This document shows, piece after piece, positions 44,691 to 54,827 of a stretch of DNA of 64,000 nucleotides. Below the pieces are notes generated by a model. That model made no database searches and was not told the DNA's origin. It worked only from the letters and a program-made list of their open reading frames with translations. This DNA is from Hydrogenophaga sp. PBL-H3. GTDB lineage: Bacteria > Pseudomonadota > Gammaproteobacteria > Burkholderiales > Burkholderiaceae_C. The stretch's first letter is position 1, and each line of letters starts with the position of its first letter. The DNA is taken from NCBI RefSeq assembly GCF_010104355.1, contig NZ_CP044972.1:992001-1056000 (forward strand). Direction: 5' to 3'. Made by a program: the position numbers and the translations under genes.

Positions 44691-45320
44691 TTATTTCTTC
44701 TTGCCTTTGGCGCCTTTTTTGTCGTCGGCAGCAGCGGCCACGGGAGCGGCCACGACTTCTTCAACCGGCTCCACCACGGTGGCGATGGTCAGATTCTTGC
44801 GGCCGTGCATGACGAGCTTGATGCCCTTGGGCAGCTTGATGTCGCCCGTGTGGACGGTGCCGCCCTTGACGACTTCGCCCAGGTCAACCGTGATGTTCTC
44901 GGGCAACTGGGTGGCCAGGCACTCGATTTCGATCTCGGTCATCACGTGGTTGATCACGCACTTGTCGGTCTTGACCGCAGGCGCGTTTTCTTCGTTGATG
45001 AAGTGCAGCGGCACTTTCTTGTGCAGACGGGTCTTGTCGTCCACGCGCTGGAAGTCCACGTGCAGCACGAGCGGCTTGTAGGGGTGGTACTGCACATCGC
45101 GCAACAGCACTTTTTGTACGGTGCCGGCGACTTCCATGTCGAGGATCGACGAGTGGAAGGTTTCCTTCTTCAGCGCATGCCACAGGGCGTTGTGATCGAG
45201 TTCGATCGTGGCGGCGGGTGTTTCACCACCAAAGACGATACCGGGCGTGCGGCCGGTGTTGCGGAGACGGCGGCTCGCACCCGTACCCTGCTTGGCGCGC
45301 TCAAAAGCGACGAATTGCAT
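44691..45320 (-). CDS. rplY: 50S ribosomal protein L25/general stress protein Ctc
   Basis: A 209-residue long form of L25 (CTC type), with the N-terminal 5S rRNA-binding domain ([20 protein letters not shown]) and the C-terminal beta domain ([20 protein letters not shown]), followed by a lysine-rich tail. ATG 45320 has AGGAGA seven bases upstream, while the frame is open a little further. Binds 5S rRNA in the large subunit. Confidence 0.96.
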   Translation of the reverse strand: MQFVAFERAKQGTGASRRLRNTGRTPGIVFGGETPAATIELDHNALWHALKKETFHSSILDMEVAGTVQKVLLRDVQYHPYKPLVLHVDFQRVDDKTRLHKKVPLHFINEENAPAVKTDKCVINHVMTEIEIECLATQLPENITVDLGEVVKGGTVHTGDIKLPKGIKLVMHGRKNLTIATVVEPVEEVVAAPVAAAADDKKGAKGKKK

Positions 45321-45420
45321 ACATTTCTCCTGAGGAGGGGTTCCGCGACCAGAACGCCTCTGTTTCAAAAGAGCGACCCCCACCATGGAGGCCACCCGCT
45401 TTTGCTGCCTTCAGTGCCTC

Positions 45421-46395
45421 TTAGAAGAGGTTGTCCTGATCGGCAAACAAACTCATCACCGACTCACCCGAGGCAATGCGCGCGATGGTCTCAGCCATCA
45501 GCGGTGCCACGGAAAGTTGGCGGATCTTGGCGCAAGCCTGGGCGGCTTGCGACAGGGGAATCGTGTTGGTGACCACCACCTCGTCGAGGGCACTGCCCTT
45601 GGCGATGCGTTCGATGGCAGGGCCAGAGAAGATCGGGTGCGTGCAATACGCGTAAACGTGTTTGGCGCCGCGCTCCTTGAGCACCTCGGCCGCTTTGACC
45701 AGCGTGCCGGCGGTGTCGATCATGTCGTCCATGATCACGCAGTTGCGGCCATCGATGTCGCCGATCACGTGCATGACTTCCGACACGTTGGCCTTGGGCC
45801 GGCGTTTGTCGATGATGGCCATGTCGCAGTTGAGCTGCTTGGCCAGCGCGCGGGCGCGCACCACGCCACCCACGTCGGGCGAGACCACCAGCAAGTCGGG
45901 GTAATTTTTCTGACGCAGGTCGCCTAGCAGCACGGGCGAGGCGTAGATGTTGTCCACCGGGATGTCGAAGAAGCCCTGGATCTGGTCGGCGTGAAGATCC
46001 ATGGTCAGCACGCGGTTCACACCCACGGCGGTCAGCATGTTGGCCACGACCTTGGCCGAGATCGGCACGCGGCCGGAGCGCGGGCGGCGGTCCTGGCGGG
46101 CATAGCCGAAATAGGGGATGACGGCGGAGATGCTCACGGCCGATGCACGCTTGAGCGCGTCGACCATGATGATGAGTTCCATCAGGTTCTCGTTGGTCGG
46201 CGAGCAAGTGGACTGGATCACGAACACGTGGCGTGCGCGCACGTTTTGCGTGATCTCTACCGTGACTTCACCGTCGGAGAAGCGACCCACGTTGGCCGCA
46301 CCGAGCTGGGTGCCCAGATGCTGTGCGATCTCCGCGGCCAACACCGGATTGGCGTTGCCGGTGAAGATCATGAAATCGGGCGGCTGAACTTGCAT
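45421..46395 (-). CDS. prs: Ribose-phosphate pyrophosphokinase
   Basis: A 324-residue PRPP synthase. The flexible loop ([19 protein letters not shown]), the metal-binding [11 protein letters not shown] and the PRPP loop [13 protein letters not shown] are intact. It makes PRPP for nucleotide, histidine and tryptophan synthesis. It stands between tRNA-Gln and rplY, the common betaproteobacterial order. Confidence 0.98.
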   Translation of the reverse strand: MQVQPPDFMIFTGNANPVLAAEIAQHLGTQLGAANVGRFSDGEVTVEITQNVRARHVFVIQSTCSPTNENLMELIIMVDALKRASAVSISAVIPYFGYARQDRRPRSGRVPISAKVVANMLTAVGVNRVLTMDLHADQIQGFFDIPVDNIYASPVLLGDLRQKNYPDLLVVSPDVGGVVRARALAKQLNCDMAIIDKRRPKANVSEVMHVIGDIDGRNCVIMDDMIDTAGTLVKAAEVLKERGAKHVYAYCTHPIFSGPAIERIAKGSALDEVVVTNTIPLSQAAQACAKIRQLSVAPLMAETIARIASGESVMSLFADQDNLF

Positions 46396-46437
46396 GGGGT
46401 TCCCAGCTGTTTGAGCGACGGCCCAAAAGGATCGCCG

Positions 46438-46465
46438 TCAAAAAATGGCCGTTCGTGGAACGGCC
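46438..46465 (-). terminator. Intrinsic terminator after tRNA-Gln
   Basis: On the minus strand a perfect 8-bp stem, GGCCGTTC with GAACGGCC around a CAC loop, is followed by A and six T residues. It lies 30 bases after the tRNA-Gln and 42 bases before prs, so it ends the ispE/tRNA transcript and leaves prs with its own promoter. Confidence 0.8.
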
Positions 46466-46495
46466 GGATGGGTACGTGATGTGATGAAAACCGGG

Positions 46496-46572
46496 TGGCA
46501 GGGGAGGAAGGACTCGAACCCTCGCATGCTGGAATCAAAATCCAGTGCCTTTACCAACTTGGCGACTCCCCT
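46496..46572 (-). tRNA. tRNA-Gln (anticodon TTG)
   Basis: A complete 77-nt cloverleaf with encoded CCA. The acceptor stem AGGGGAG pairs with CTCCCCT, the anticodon arm is CTGGATTTTGATTCCAG with anticodon TTG, and the T arm is GAGGGTTCGAGTCCTTC. It lies between ispE and prs. Confidence 0.97.
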
Positions 46573-46668
46573 ACGCAGGAGATCTGTTCAGCGTGAAGCC
46601 GGACAAACCACCGAAAAAACCTTGTCGCAGGTTGCGCAACCACTGCCTGGGCTGAACGCTTGCCGATT

Positions 46669-47577
46669 CTAATCGGAGCACCAGTCGAGCAATGGATGGA
46701 CATCCATGTTGCTGCATTCACGAACCGTCCAGTCGCTCGGGGCGGTGGTCAGTTGCATGGCCTGCGGCATCTGCGCAAACACCGCCGTGCCCGATCCGGT
46801 CATGCGCCCCTGCAAACCCTGGTCTTGCAACCACTGAATGCAGTGCCCCACATCGGGACACAGCGCCTGCGCCACGGGTTGAAGATCGTTGTGTCCGAAA
46901 GCCAGAATTTTCTGGGATTCGACCACCCCAATCGCTTGGGCATCTTCTCGCGAGTCGTTTGCAGCAAAGCCTTGGATTGTAGCAGTTTTTGTGTCGCGTT
47001 TGAGTTCGGGCGCGTTGAAGATGCGCTGTGTCGCTGCGCCGCCCGGCGGTTTGACCACCACAAACCGAGCCTTGGGAAGTTGCACGGGCGTGAGTTGCTC
47101 GCCCACGCCCTCGACCCAGGCATGGTGCCCGCCGATGAAAAAAGGCACGTCGGCGCCCAGCTTCAAGCCGATGGTGGCGAGCTGGTGGCGATTCAATCCC
47201 AGGCCCCAGAGGCGGTTGAGCGCCAGCAATGTCGTGGCGGCATCCGACGATCCACCGCCCATGCCGGCTTCGGCGGGCAGGTGTTTCTCCAGGCCGATGT
47301 GCACGCCGTGGGCGCAGCCGGTGGCGGCTTGCAGGGCCCTGGCCGCACGCACCGAGAGGTCGTCAGCCGGCAGGGTCATTGGCGTGAGGTCTTCCCGGCT
47401 GATGGCGCCGTTCGATCGCCGTTCAAAGTGGAGGCGGTCGCACCAGTCGATCAGCATGAAGATGGATTGCAGCAGGTGGTAACCGTCGTCGCGCCGCCCG
47501 GTGATGTGCAGAAACAGGTTGAGCTTGGCGGGTGCCGGCACGTCGAGCAAGCGCCGCAAGCATGTCTCCCGGCTCAT
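46669..47577 (-). CDS. ispE: 4-diphosphocytidyl-2-C-methyl-D-erythritol kinase
   Basis: A 302-residue GHMP kinase. Motif 1 PAKLNLFLHITGRRDDGYH, the ATP-binding glycine loop PAEAGMGGGSSDAA and motif 3 MTGSGTAVFA identify IspE of the methylerythritol phosphate route to isoprenoids. It is some 15-20 residues longer than most, with an insert of lower GC near residues 215-235. ATG 47577 overlaps the lolB stop as ATGA. Confidence 0.95.
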   Translation of the reverse strand: MSRETCLRRLLDVPAPAKLNLFLHITGRRDDGYHLLQSIFMLIDWCDRLHFERRSNGAISREDLTPMTLPADDLSVRAARALQAATGCAHGVHIGLEKHLPAEAGMGGGSSDAATTLLALNRLWGLGLNRHQLATIGLKLGADVPFFIGGHHAWVEGVGEQLTPVQLPKARFVVVKPPGGAATQRIFNAPELKRDTKTATIQGFAANDSREDAQAIGVVESQKILAFGHNDLQPVAQALCPDVGHCIQWLQDQGLQGRMTGSGTAVFAQMPQAMQLTTAPSDWTVRECSNMDVHPLLDWCSD

Positions 47578-48047
47578 GGTTGCACGACAACCCGAAGTTC
47601 GGCTGCGGGTGGCGGCGACAGCCGGCGTGCCGTGATGCGGCCTTCGGGTTGTCTGGCGAGGTCGGCCTGCCAGCCGGGCACGTCGCCTGTTTGTCCGCGC
47701 AGCCAGCCGAAGAGGGCTGCCACCGGCACTGGCGTGCCGCTGAGTTCGGCGGTCAGTTCGTCCAGGCTGCCGCGTCGCGTGACCTGGCCACCCTGGCGCA
47801 GTTCGGCGCTGCCGGGCGACCACACCACCGTGGCCAGCGAGGTGCCCAGAGGTGTGGTGAGCTGCAGTTCGCCAGCCGCCGGCGTGCCGCGCAGATCGAA
47901 GTTGGCTGAAAAGGACTGTGGTGGATCGCTCTGCACGGTCATTGCCAGACGGCCACTCCAGAGCTCCTCACCGGGCAGAACGGTGCGCTGCGGCGTGGCG
48001 CAGGCCGACAGCAGGGCCACGGTGAGCAGCAGCGCTGCCCACCTCAT
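47574..48047 (-). CDS. lolB: Outer-membrane lipoprotein LolB
   Basis: A 157-residue lipoprotein with a signal peptide and lipobox LLSAC (Cys at about residue 17). The body (ELWSGRLAMTVQSDPPQSFS, then LFGWLRGQ) matches LolB, the outer-membrane receptor for lipoproteins released by LolA. Short for the family but with the expected place between a TPR gene and ispE. ATG 48047 overlaps the upstream stop as ATGA. Confidence 0.9.
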   Translation of the reverse strand: MRWAALLLTVALLSACATPQRTVLPGEELWSGRLAMTVQSDPPQSFSANFDLRGTPAAGELQLTTPLGTSLATVVWSPGSAELRQGGQVTRRGSLDELTAELSGTPVPVAALFGWLRGQTGDVPGWQADLARQPEGRITARRLSPPPAAELRVVVQP

Positions 48048-49858
48048 GGCTTGACGCGCAGGCGCTTGAGCGTGGTCTGCAGGGTCTCGTTGTCCGCTGA
48101 CAGGAGCAGGCCTTCGCGCCAGATCTTCAGCGCCTGTTCTCGTTGTCCTTGTGACCACAACACCTCGCCCAGGTGCGCCGCGATTTCCGGATCGGGACGT
48201 TTCCCGTAGGCCGCCTGCAGGATGTCGAGTGCACGCGCCGTGTTGCCCAGACGGAACTCAACCCAGCCCAGGCTGTCTTGAATGTAAGCATCGCCCGGCG
48301 CCAGCTCCACGGCTTTCTCGATCAGCTTCTTGGCCTCGGGCAAACGCACATTGCGCTCGGCCAGGGAATAGCCCAGTGCGTTGTAGGCGTGGTGGAAGTC
48401 GGGCTTGGCCGCGATCAGGGCGCGCAGCAGCACTTCCATGTCGGCCGGCTTGCCGGCCTTCTCCGCCATCATGGCCTGGTCGTATCTCAAATCAGCCACG
48501 TCGGGGAAGCGGGCCACCGCTTCGCCATAGACCTCATAGGCTTCCCTCCAGGCCTTGAAGTCGCGCAGCAACTGCGCTTCAGCCACCAGTTTCAGGCGGG
48601 CATCATCGGGGCGGCGCTCGGGCTGGCTGCGCAACAAGGCGCGAGCCTGGGCCATCCGCCCCTGCCGCGCCAGCAGCGAGGCACGCCGGATCTGTGCGGC
48701 CATGACATCGTCGGCGTTTTCAATGCGGTCCAGCCAGGCGTTGGCAGCCGCGAAATCCTGCCGCTTTTCCGCGATCTGCGCCATCATCAAATAAGACTGC
48801 GTGAGTCCTCTGGCCGAACGCTCATCACCCGCCTGCCGGGCCAATGCCATGTACTTTTCCAGCGACGCCGCGGCGGCCGGCAGTGCGTTTTCCTGCAGCT
48901 GCAACGAGCCGAGCAGCAGCCAGGGTTCGGCCTGATCGGGTTGCCGTGTCGTCAGTTTTTCAAGCTGAGCACGCGCTTCCTGGTTGCGCTGCGTGTCCAG
49001 CAAAATGCGTGCATAAGCCAGGGCGACGGCGGTGTCGGCCGATGTGGCGATGCTGCTGGCGGCGAGCTGTTGATGCACGATGGGCTCAGCCGCCTGCTCA
49101 CCACGTTCCATGAGTTCGAGGGCGAGCAGCGCCGGGAAGGGAGAAGCCGGCTCTGCGGTGTGGCCCAGGCGGGCCGAGACCAGCGCTTCGGGCAACTGGT
49201 CCTGCGCCAGATACATGCGGCCCACCGAGGTGAATGCAGCGGCTGCGTGTGCGGGTTGCTTGAGGTACGGACCCAGGGCTTCGCGGACCACCGCAGCGGC
49301 CTGCGCCTTGTCTGTCACGCGGGAAAATGTCTGCGGAACGGCATTGATGGTGTCGTTGCGCTCCGCAGCGCTGACGTCCTTGAGGATGGATTGCAACACC
49401 GGCCCGGTTTCATTGACGCGGTTGAGGGCCAGCAGGATCTGCAGCACAAACCGGTTGGCTTCGGAGCTGCCGGGAATTTCCTGCGACCACGCCCGCGCCG
49501 CTGCAAGAGCAGCCTCGCCCGATCGGGCTTGCAGCGCCACTTCAACCGCGCGGCGGTAAAGAAGCGGATCACGTTGCTTGCGGGCCGCATCCAGGATGAA
49601 GGAGTAGCCCGTTCCGGGTTCGCCCGCTCGCACGTTGAGTTCACCCAGCAGCAGTTGGTAGAACAGCGGAGCGTTCAATGCCGAGTTGACGATCTCCCCG
49701 GCGTCCGATGCCGTGGCTTGCGCTTGCGCAGGCGCTGCCGGGGTGGTTTGAGCCGAGGCTCCCCAGAAGCAGGTGGCCAGGGCGACGGCCAGCGCCGACT
49801 TGCGCACGAGGCCTGCAGGCTGGGTGGACGGGCCTGCGATGCGGTGCAAGGTATTCAT
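48044..49858 (-). CDS. Secreted tetratricopeptide-repeat protein
   Basis: A 604-residue protein with a signal peptide (cut after FWGASAQ) and many TPR-like helical pairs, clearest in the C-terminal third (DFHHAYNALGYSLAERNVRL, then DAYIQDSLGWVEFRLGNTAR). Such a protein upstream of lolB is standard in Burkholderiales. It probably is a periplasmic or outer-membrane assembly factor; function not established. ATG 49858 is selected; the open frame runs far upstream into mutM. Confidence 0.9.
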   Translation of the reverse strand: MNTLHRIAGPSTQPAGLVRKSALAVALATCFWGASAQTTPAAPAQAQATASDAGEIVNSALNAPLFYQLLLGELNVRAGEPGTGYSFILDAARKQRDPLLYRRAVEVALQARSGEAALAAARAWSQEIPGSSEANRFVLQILLALNRVNETGPVLQSILKDVSAAERNDTINAVPQTFSRVTDKAQAAAVVREALGPYLKQPAHAAAAFTSVGRMYLAQDQLPEALVSARLGHTAEPASPFPALLALELMERGEQAAEPIVHQQLAASSIATSADTAVALAYARILLDTQRNQEARAQLEKLTTRQPDQAEPWLLLGSLQLQENALPAAAASLEKYMALARQAGDERSARGLTQSYLMMAQIAEKRQDFAAANAWLDRIENADDVMAAQIRRASLLARQGRMAQARALLRSQPERRPDDARLKLVAEAQLLRDFKAWREAYEVYGEAVARFPDVADLRYDQAMMAEKAGKPADMEVLLRALIAAKPDFHHAYNALGYSLAERNVRLPEAKKLIEKAVELAPGDAYIQDSLGWVEFRLGNTARALDILQAAYGKRPDPEIAAHLGEVLWSQGQREQALKIWREGLLLSADNETLQTTLKRLRVKP

Positions 49859-49949
49859 CGGGTCATGATAATGGAAGGTTTTCGGGGTGCAGGGGTCTGA
49901 TCGGAAGACCGCACAAGCGTTCCGGATGCCTTGAAGAAAATACCGATCC

Positions 49950-50765
49950 ATGCCCGAACTCCCCGAAGTTGAAGTCACCCGGCGCAGCTTTGCCGACCGC
50001 ATTGCCGGTGCTTCCATCCTGCGTCTGGAGCTGGGCAAGCCCTTGCGCTGGCCACTGGGCTGTGAGGCAGCCATGCTGGAAGGGCGGTCGGTCCAGTCGG
50101 TCACCCGCCGGGGCAAGTACTTGTTGCTCAACCTTGACCAGGGCCATCTGCTGCTGCACCTGGGCATGTCGGGCAGCCTGCAGTTTGCGCAGGCGCTGCC
50201 TTCCCGGGGCAAACACGATCATGTTGAGTTGTCGACCAGCCGGGGAACGTTGCGCCTGCACGATCCACGGCGTTTTGGCGCAGTCGTCTATGCACCTGCG
50301 CTGGACGTCGAGCCGGCGGCCAAGCTGCTGGGCAGCCTGGGCGTGGAGCCGCTGGAAGCGGGATTTGATCCCTTGGCGTTTCACCGCGCCCTGCAGCTGC
50401 GCCGCTCGGCGATCAAGCAGGTGTTGCTGGCTGGGGACATCGTGGTGGGCGTTGGCAATATCTATGCATCGGAGGCCTTGTTCCTGGCGGGCATCCGCCC
50501 GACCTTGCGAGCCGATCGGCTGAGCAAGCCACGCGCTTTGCGTCTGCACGCCGCGATCGTTCAGGTGCTCACCCGCGCCGTGGCGCTGGGCGGCAGCACG
50601 CTGCGCGATTTCTCCAGCGCAGAAGGTCAGTCGGGCTACTTCCAGCTGGATGCGATGGTCTATGGGCGCGAAGGGCAACCCTGCAGGGTATGTGGTACAC
50701 CCGTCAAGGCCATTCGCCAAGGGCAACGATCGACGTTTTTTTGCACCATTTGCCAGAAAATTTGA
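49950..50765 (+). CDS. mutM: Formamidopyrimidine-DNA glycosylase
   Basis: A 271-residue Fpg. The N-terminal PELPEVEV supplies catalytic Pro2 and Glu3, the helix-two-turns-helix is in the [20 protein letters not shown] stretch, and the C-terminal zinc finger is [10 protein letters not shown]...CTICQK. It removes 8-oxoguanine from DNA. Together with mutY three kilobases downstream, it forms the GO repair pair. Confidence 0.98.
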   Translation: MPELPEVEVTRRSFADRIAGASILRLELGKPLRWPLGCEAAMLEGRSVQSVTRRGKYLLLNLDQGHLLLHLGMSGSLQFAQALPSRGKHDHVELSTSRGTLRLHDPRRFGAVVYAPALDVEPAAKLLGSLGVEPLEAGFDPLAFHRALQLRRSAIKQVLLAGDIVVGVGNIYASEALFLAGIRPTLRADRLSKPRALRLHAAIVQVLTRAVALGGSTLRDFSSAEGQSGYFQLDAMVYGREGQPCRVCGTPVKAIRQGQRSTFFCTICQKI

Positions 50766-50858
50766 TCGCCAGGCCAACCCGGCCGTCGGGCATGTCGGCC
50801 GCCCAGTTTTGCGCAGGAGCCCGATGCTATATTGACCGATGGATGCAACATCAGACCT

Positions 50859-52802
50859 ATGAGTTTCAATCAGGAATTTGACCAACACGGTGTTTGGCGC
50901 AAGCAGTTTGCCTTGCGTCTGCGTCTGCTCGCCGAGTGGCTGACCGACCATGACCTGATGGAGCCGGGCATTCGCGAGCGTCTGGATGGACTGCATGCCC
51001 AGGTCAAGAACGACAAGATCATGGTGGCCTTCGTGGCCGAGTTCTCGCGGGGCAAATCCGAGCTGATCAACGCGGTGTTTTTTGCCGGCTATGGGCGTCG
51101 CATCATGCCGGCGAGCGCGGGGCGTACCACGATGTGTCCCACCGAGCTGGGCTACGACGCCGAAGTGCCCCCTTGCCTTCGCCTGTTGCCCATCGAGACC
51201 CGCCTGCAACCCTTGTCGCTGCTGGATTGGCGCAATGCTCCAGACAAGTGGGAGCGTGTGGATCTGGATGTGAACGATCCCAAGCAGTTGGCGCGTGCCA
51301 TTCAAAAAGTGGCAGAGGTTCGCCGGGTCACCCTGGATGAAGCGCGTGGCCTGGGTTTCTGGAGCGATGAAGCGCCCGAAGACAACCCGCTGGTCGCCGC
51401 CGACGGCACGGTGGAGGTGCCGAGGTGGCGCCACGCCCTGATCAATATGGCGCATCCGCTGCTCAAGCAAGGCTTGGTGATCCTGGACACCCCCGGGCTC
51501 AATGCGATTGGTGCCGAACCCGAACTCACGGTGAGCCTGCTGCCCCAGGCGCAGGCGGTGGTGTTCATCCTGGCGGCAGACACCGGCGTGACGAAGTCCG
51601 ATCTCACCATCTGGCGTCAGCATCTGTCGGTGCTGGGCGAGGGCAAGGAGTCGCGTCTGGTCGTGCTCAACAAGATCGACACAATGTGGGATGCATTGAG
51701 CTCGCCCGAGCAAGTGCAACTGCAGATCGCATCTCAGCGCACCGACTCTGCCGAGATTCTCGGGCTCTCGCCGCGTCAGGTGCTGGCGGTGTCTGCCCAG
51801 AAGGGCCTGCTGGCCAAGGTCAATCGCGACAAGAAACTGCTCGAAGCGAGCAACCTCATGGAGCTGGAAACGGCGCTGGGCGTGGACCTGCTGGGCCAGC
51901 GCCGCAAGATCCTGAGTGCGGCCGTGGCCACAGGCATCCAGTCGTTGCGGGTGGAGACCACGCGCATGGTGCACACCCGCTCGCGCGATCTGGTCGAGCA
52001 GATTCAAGAGCTGGACGGGTTGCGCGGCAAAAACGCCAGCGTGATCAAACAAATGCGCCTGCGCATCGAGCAGGAGCAAGCCGACTTCGACGCCAGTGGC
52101 GCCAAGATCCAGGCGGTTCGTTCGGTCCACCTGCGCCTGCTCAAAGACCTCTTCGCCATGTTGAGCGCCACGCACCTCAAATCCGAGGTGTCGGTGTTGT
52201 CCAAGGCGCTTCGGCAGCCGGGCATCAAGCTGGGTGTGCGCCGTGCATACGACCACACGTTTGACCGCTTGCGTGCCGACATGGCCAAAGCCGATGGCAT
52301 GGCAGGTGATATCCAGTCCATGCTGGAAGGCAGTTTCAAGAGCCTGAACGCCGAGTACGGCTTCTCTTTGCAGGCTCCCACACCGCCGCAACTGGCCCAG
52401 TATGTCAAGGACCTCGACCTGATCGAGAAAAGCCACCTGCAATACCTGAGTCTGGGCAATGCGCTCAAGCTGGCGAATCCCGAATTCGCTGAGCGCCTGG
52501 CGCGAGCGCTCATGAGCCGCTTGCGGGTGGTGTACGACACGGCGGTCAATGAGGTGGAACTGTGGAACAAGTCGGCAGCTGCCCAACTCGATGCCCAGTT
52601 GCGTGAGCGCCGCCGCAACTTCACCCGGCGCATTGAAGCGGTCTCGCGCATCCAGCAGGCCGCAGGCGGCCTGGACGAGCGCATTCGCGAACTGCAGACT
52701 CACCAGGCCAAGCTCAACCTGCTCGATGCCAAGCTGGCCGAGCTGACCGATCACCTGCTGGCCGCGCCCGACGAAGAACCCGCCGAAGCCCTGGCGGCAT
52801 GA
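50859..52802 (+). CDS. Dynamin-family GTPase-like protein
   Basis: A 647-residue protein. The GTPase motifs are G1 EFSRGKSELINAVFF (K66, S67), G3 LDTPGLN and G4 LNKID; the rest is mostly helical and predicted to form long coiled coils (IKQMRLRIEQEQADFDASGA). No transmembrane segment is apparent. Bacterial dynamin-like proteins remodel membranes. This one overlaps mutY by four bases and follows mutM, so it is embedded in a DNA-repair pair. ATG 50859 is preferred over an earlier TTG. Confidence 0.9.
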   Translation: MSFNQEFDQHGVWRKQFALRLRLLAEWLTDHDLMEPGIRERLDGLHAQVKNDKIMVAFVAEFSRGKSELINAVFFAGYGRRIMPASAGRTTMCPTELGYDAEVPPCLRLLPIETRLQPLSLLDWRNAPDKWERVDLDVNDPKQLARAIQKVAEVRRVTLDEARGLGFWSDEAPEDNPLVAADGTVEVPRWRHALINMAHPLLKQGLVILDTPGLNAIGAEPELTVSLLPQAQAVVFILAADTGVTKSDLTIWRQHLSVLGEGKESRLVVLNKIDTMWDALSSPEQVQLQIASQRTDSAEILGLSPRQVLAVSAQKGLLAKVNRDKKLLEASNLMELETALGVDLLGQRRKILSAAVATGIQSLRVETTRMVHTRSRDLVEQIQELDGLRGKNASVIKQMRLRIEQEQADFDASGAKIQAVRSVHLRLLKDLFAMLSATHLKSEVSVLSKALRQPGIKLGVRRAYDHTFDRLRADMAKADGMAGDIQSMLEGSFKSLNAEYGFSLQAPTPPQLAQYVKDLDLIEKSHLQYLSLGNALKLANPEFAERLARALMSRLRVVYDTAVNEVELWNKSAAAQLDAQLRERRRNFTRRIEAVSRIQQAAGGLDERIRELQTHQAKLNLLDAKLAELTDHLLAAPDEEPAEALAA

Positions 52803-53902
52803 GCGGCGTCGTCGGCACGCGCGCCGATCTGCCCTTCACCTTTGCTCCCCTGCTGATCGAATGGCAACGCCGCGCCGGGCGCAGCGGCATGCCTTGGCAG
52901 GGCAGCCGAGACCCCTACCGCGTGTGGCTGTCCGAGGTCATGCTGCAGCAGACCCAGGTGAGCACTGTGCTGGGCTACTACACGCGTTTCCTGGATCGGT
53001 TCCCCGACGTCCGTGCCCTGGCCGCCGCACACACTGACGAGGTGATGGCCCTGTGGAGCGGCCTGGGTTACTACAGCCGTGCGCGCAACTTGCACCGTTG
53101 CGCCCAAGCGGTGGTGAACAGCCACGGTGGTGAATTTCCTGCAACAGCCGCGGGGCTTGAAACGCTGCCCGGTATCGGGGCCTCCACCGCGGCTGCCATC
53201 GCATCGTTCTGTTTTGGCGAACGCGTGTCCATCGTTGATGGCAATGTGCGAAGGGTGCTGACGCGATTGCTCGCGTTTGAGGGCGACCTTGCGCAGGCAG
53301 CACCTCAGCGCGAGTTGTGGAACCTGGCGCAGGCCTTGTTGCCGATCGACCCTGCTGCAGACGACATTACGGCCTACACGCAGGGGCTGATGGATCTGGG
53401 GGCGACGGTGTGCACGCGCAGTCGCCCGGCCTGCGGGCAGTGTCCCATGAATGGCATTTGCAGGGGCTACCTGTCGGGTGAGCCGCAGCGGTTTCCTGTC
53501 AAGACGCGGACCCTCAAGCGCCGCCATGAAAGTTGGTGGTTGCTGCTCGTGAAGCTGGTCGATGGACCGGATCGCTTCTGGCTGCAGCGTCGGCCCGCCA
53601 GCGGCATCTGGGCAGGCCTGTATTGCCCGCCTGTGTTCGAGAGCGAACAGGCGGCCCACGCGGGCCTGCCGCCGGCCTGGCTGGATTCTTTGATCGCGCT
53701 GGACGCGGTGTCGCACAGCCTCACCCACCGGGAGTTGCGGCTACACCCCTTGCTGCTGGAACTCAGGTCGCAGCCCAACCTTGGGGAATTGCCGGAGGGT
53801 CAATGGGTCGATGCCCAGATGCTGGGTCAGCACGGCCTGCCTGCGCCCGTGAAGCTGCTGTTGCAAGCCTTGCTGGTGTCCGATCTGTTTTCGCGGACTT
53901 AA
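52799..53902 (+). CDS. mutY: A/G-specific adenine glycosylase
   Basis: A 367-residue MutY. The helix-hairpin-helix is near [20 protein letters not shown], the catalytic aspartate follows in [11 protein letters not shown], the iron-sulfur cluster motif is [17 protein letters not shown], and the C-terminal NUDIX-like domain recognises 8-oxoG. It removes adenine opposite 8-oxoguanine. Start overlaps the dynamin-like gene as ATGA. Confidence 0.97.
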   Translation: MSGVVGTRADLPFTFAPLLIEWQRRAGRSGMPWQGSRDPYRVWLSEVMLQQTQVSTVLGYYTRFLDRFPDVRALAAAHTDEVMALWSGLGYYSRARNLHRCAQAVVNSHGGEFPATAAGLETLPGIGASTAAAIASFCFGERVSIVDGNVRRVLTRLLAFEGDLAQAAPQRELWNLAQALLPIDPAADDITAYTQGLMDLGATVCTRSRPACGQCPMNGICRGYLSGEPQRFPVKTRTLKRRHESWWLLLVKLVDGPDRFWLQRRPASGIWAGLYCPPVFESEQAAHAGLPPAWLDSLIALDAVSHSLTHRELRLHPLLLELRSQPNLGELPEGQWVDAQMLGQHGLPAPVKLLLQALLVSDLFSRT

Positions 53903-54813
53903 ACGCCGGGCACCAGCGGTGTCGGCCAGCTGTCGGCCTCGCGGTGCCTCACGCGCGTGGACCAGTCCAGGCCGAACGCACGCGCGAGCTGCTCCACCAG
54001 GTAAACCGACCGGTGCTGCCCGCCCGTGCAGCCAATGGCCACGGTCACATAGCTGCGGTGGTCGCGCAGCATCTGAGGCAGCCAGTGACTCAGGAACACG
54101 GTGATTTGCTGCTCCATCTGCCGAACCTCGGGCTGCGCAACCAGGTAGGCCGCCACCGGTGCGTCGCGCCCGGTCAGCGGCTTGAGGTCGGGCTCGTAGT
54201 GCGGGTTGGCGAGCATGCGCACATCAAAGACAAAGTCGGCGTCCATGGGGATGCCGCGCTTGAAGGCGAACGATTCGAACACCAGCGTGAGCGGTGCCTG
54301 CGTGGCGCCCAGCAGGTCCTTGATCTGGCTGCGCAGATGTGTGGGGCGGATCAGGCTGGTGTCGAGCACCAGTGCCTGGTCGCGCAGCTCCGCCAGCAGT
54401 TCTCGTTCCTGCTCGATCGCCTCGGTCAGCGCACGGTGCTGGTCGTTGAACTGCTTGAGTGAAAGCGGGTGCGATCGCCGCGTCTCCGAAAACCGGCGCA
54501 CCAGCGTGTCGGTGGTTGCATCGAGAAACACGGTGGTGAGGTTGACCGGGCGCTGGGCATGGCGTTGCAGCTGCGCCAGTCGCTTGGGCAGGCCTGGCAG
54601 CGAGCCCGCACTGCGCACATCCATGGCAATGGCCACTTTGCTGGCCTTGTGGCTTTGTTCCAGCTCGATGAAGGATTCGAGCAACTCGGGTGGCAGGTTG
54701 TCCACGCAGTAGAAGCCCACGTCTTCCAGCGCGGTAAGTGCCACCGACTTGCCCGAGCCAGACATGCCGGTGATGAGCACCAGGTGGATGGGGGTTTCGT
54801 TGGTTGAGGACAT
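53899..54813 (-). CDS. rapZ: RNase adapter protein RapZ (nucleotide-binding, YvcJ/YhbJ family)
   Basis: A 304-residue protein. Walker A is [18 protein letters not shown], Walker B lies near [14 protein letters not shown], and the C-terminal domain ends with [18 protein letters not shown], the marker of the family. It links glmZ-type regulation or nucleotide sensing to cell-wall precursor synthesis. The gene ends by overlapping mutY's stop region by four bases. Confidence 0.96.
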   Translation of the reverse strand: MSSTNETPIHLVLITGMSGSGKSVALTALEDVGFYCVDNLPPELLESFIELEQSHKASKVAIAMDVRSAGSLPGLPKRLAQLQRHAQRPVNLTTVFLDATTDTLVRRFSETRRSHPLSLKQFNDQHRALTEAIEQERELLAELRDQALVLDTSLIRPTHLRSQIKDLLGATQAPLTLVFESFAFKRGIPMDADFVFDVRMLANPHYEPDLKPLTGRDAPVAAYLVAQPEVRQMEQQITVFLSHWLPQMLRDHRSYVTVAIGCTGGQHRSVYLVEQLARAFGLDWSTRVRHREADSWPTPLVPGV

Positions 54814-54827
54814 GGCCGTTGTAGCGG

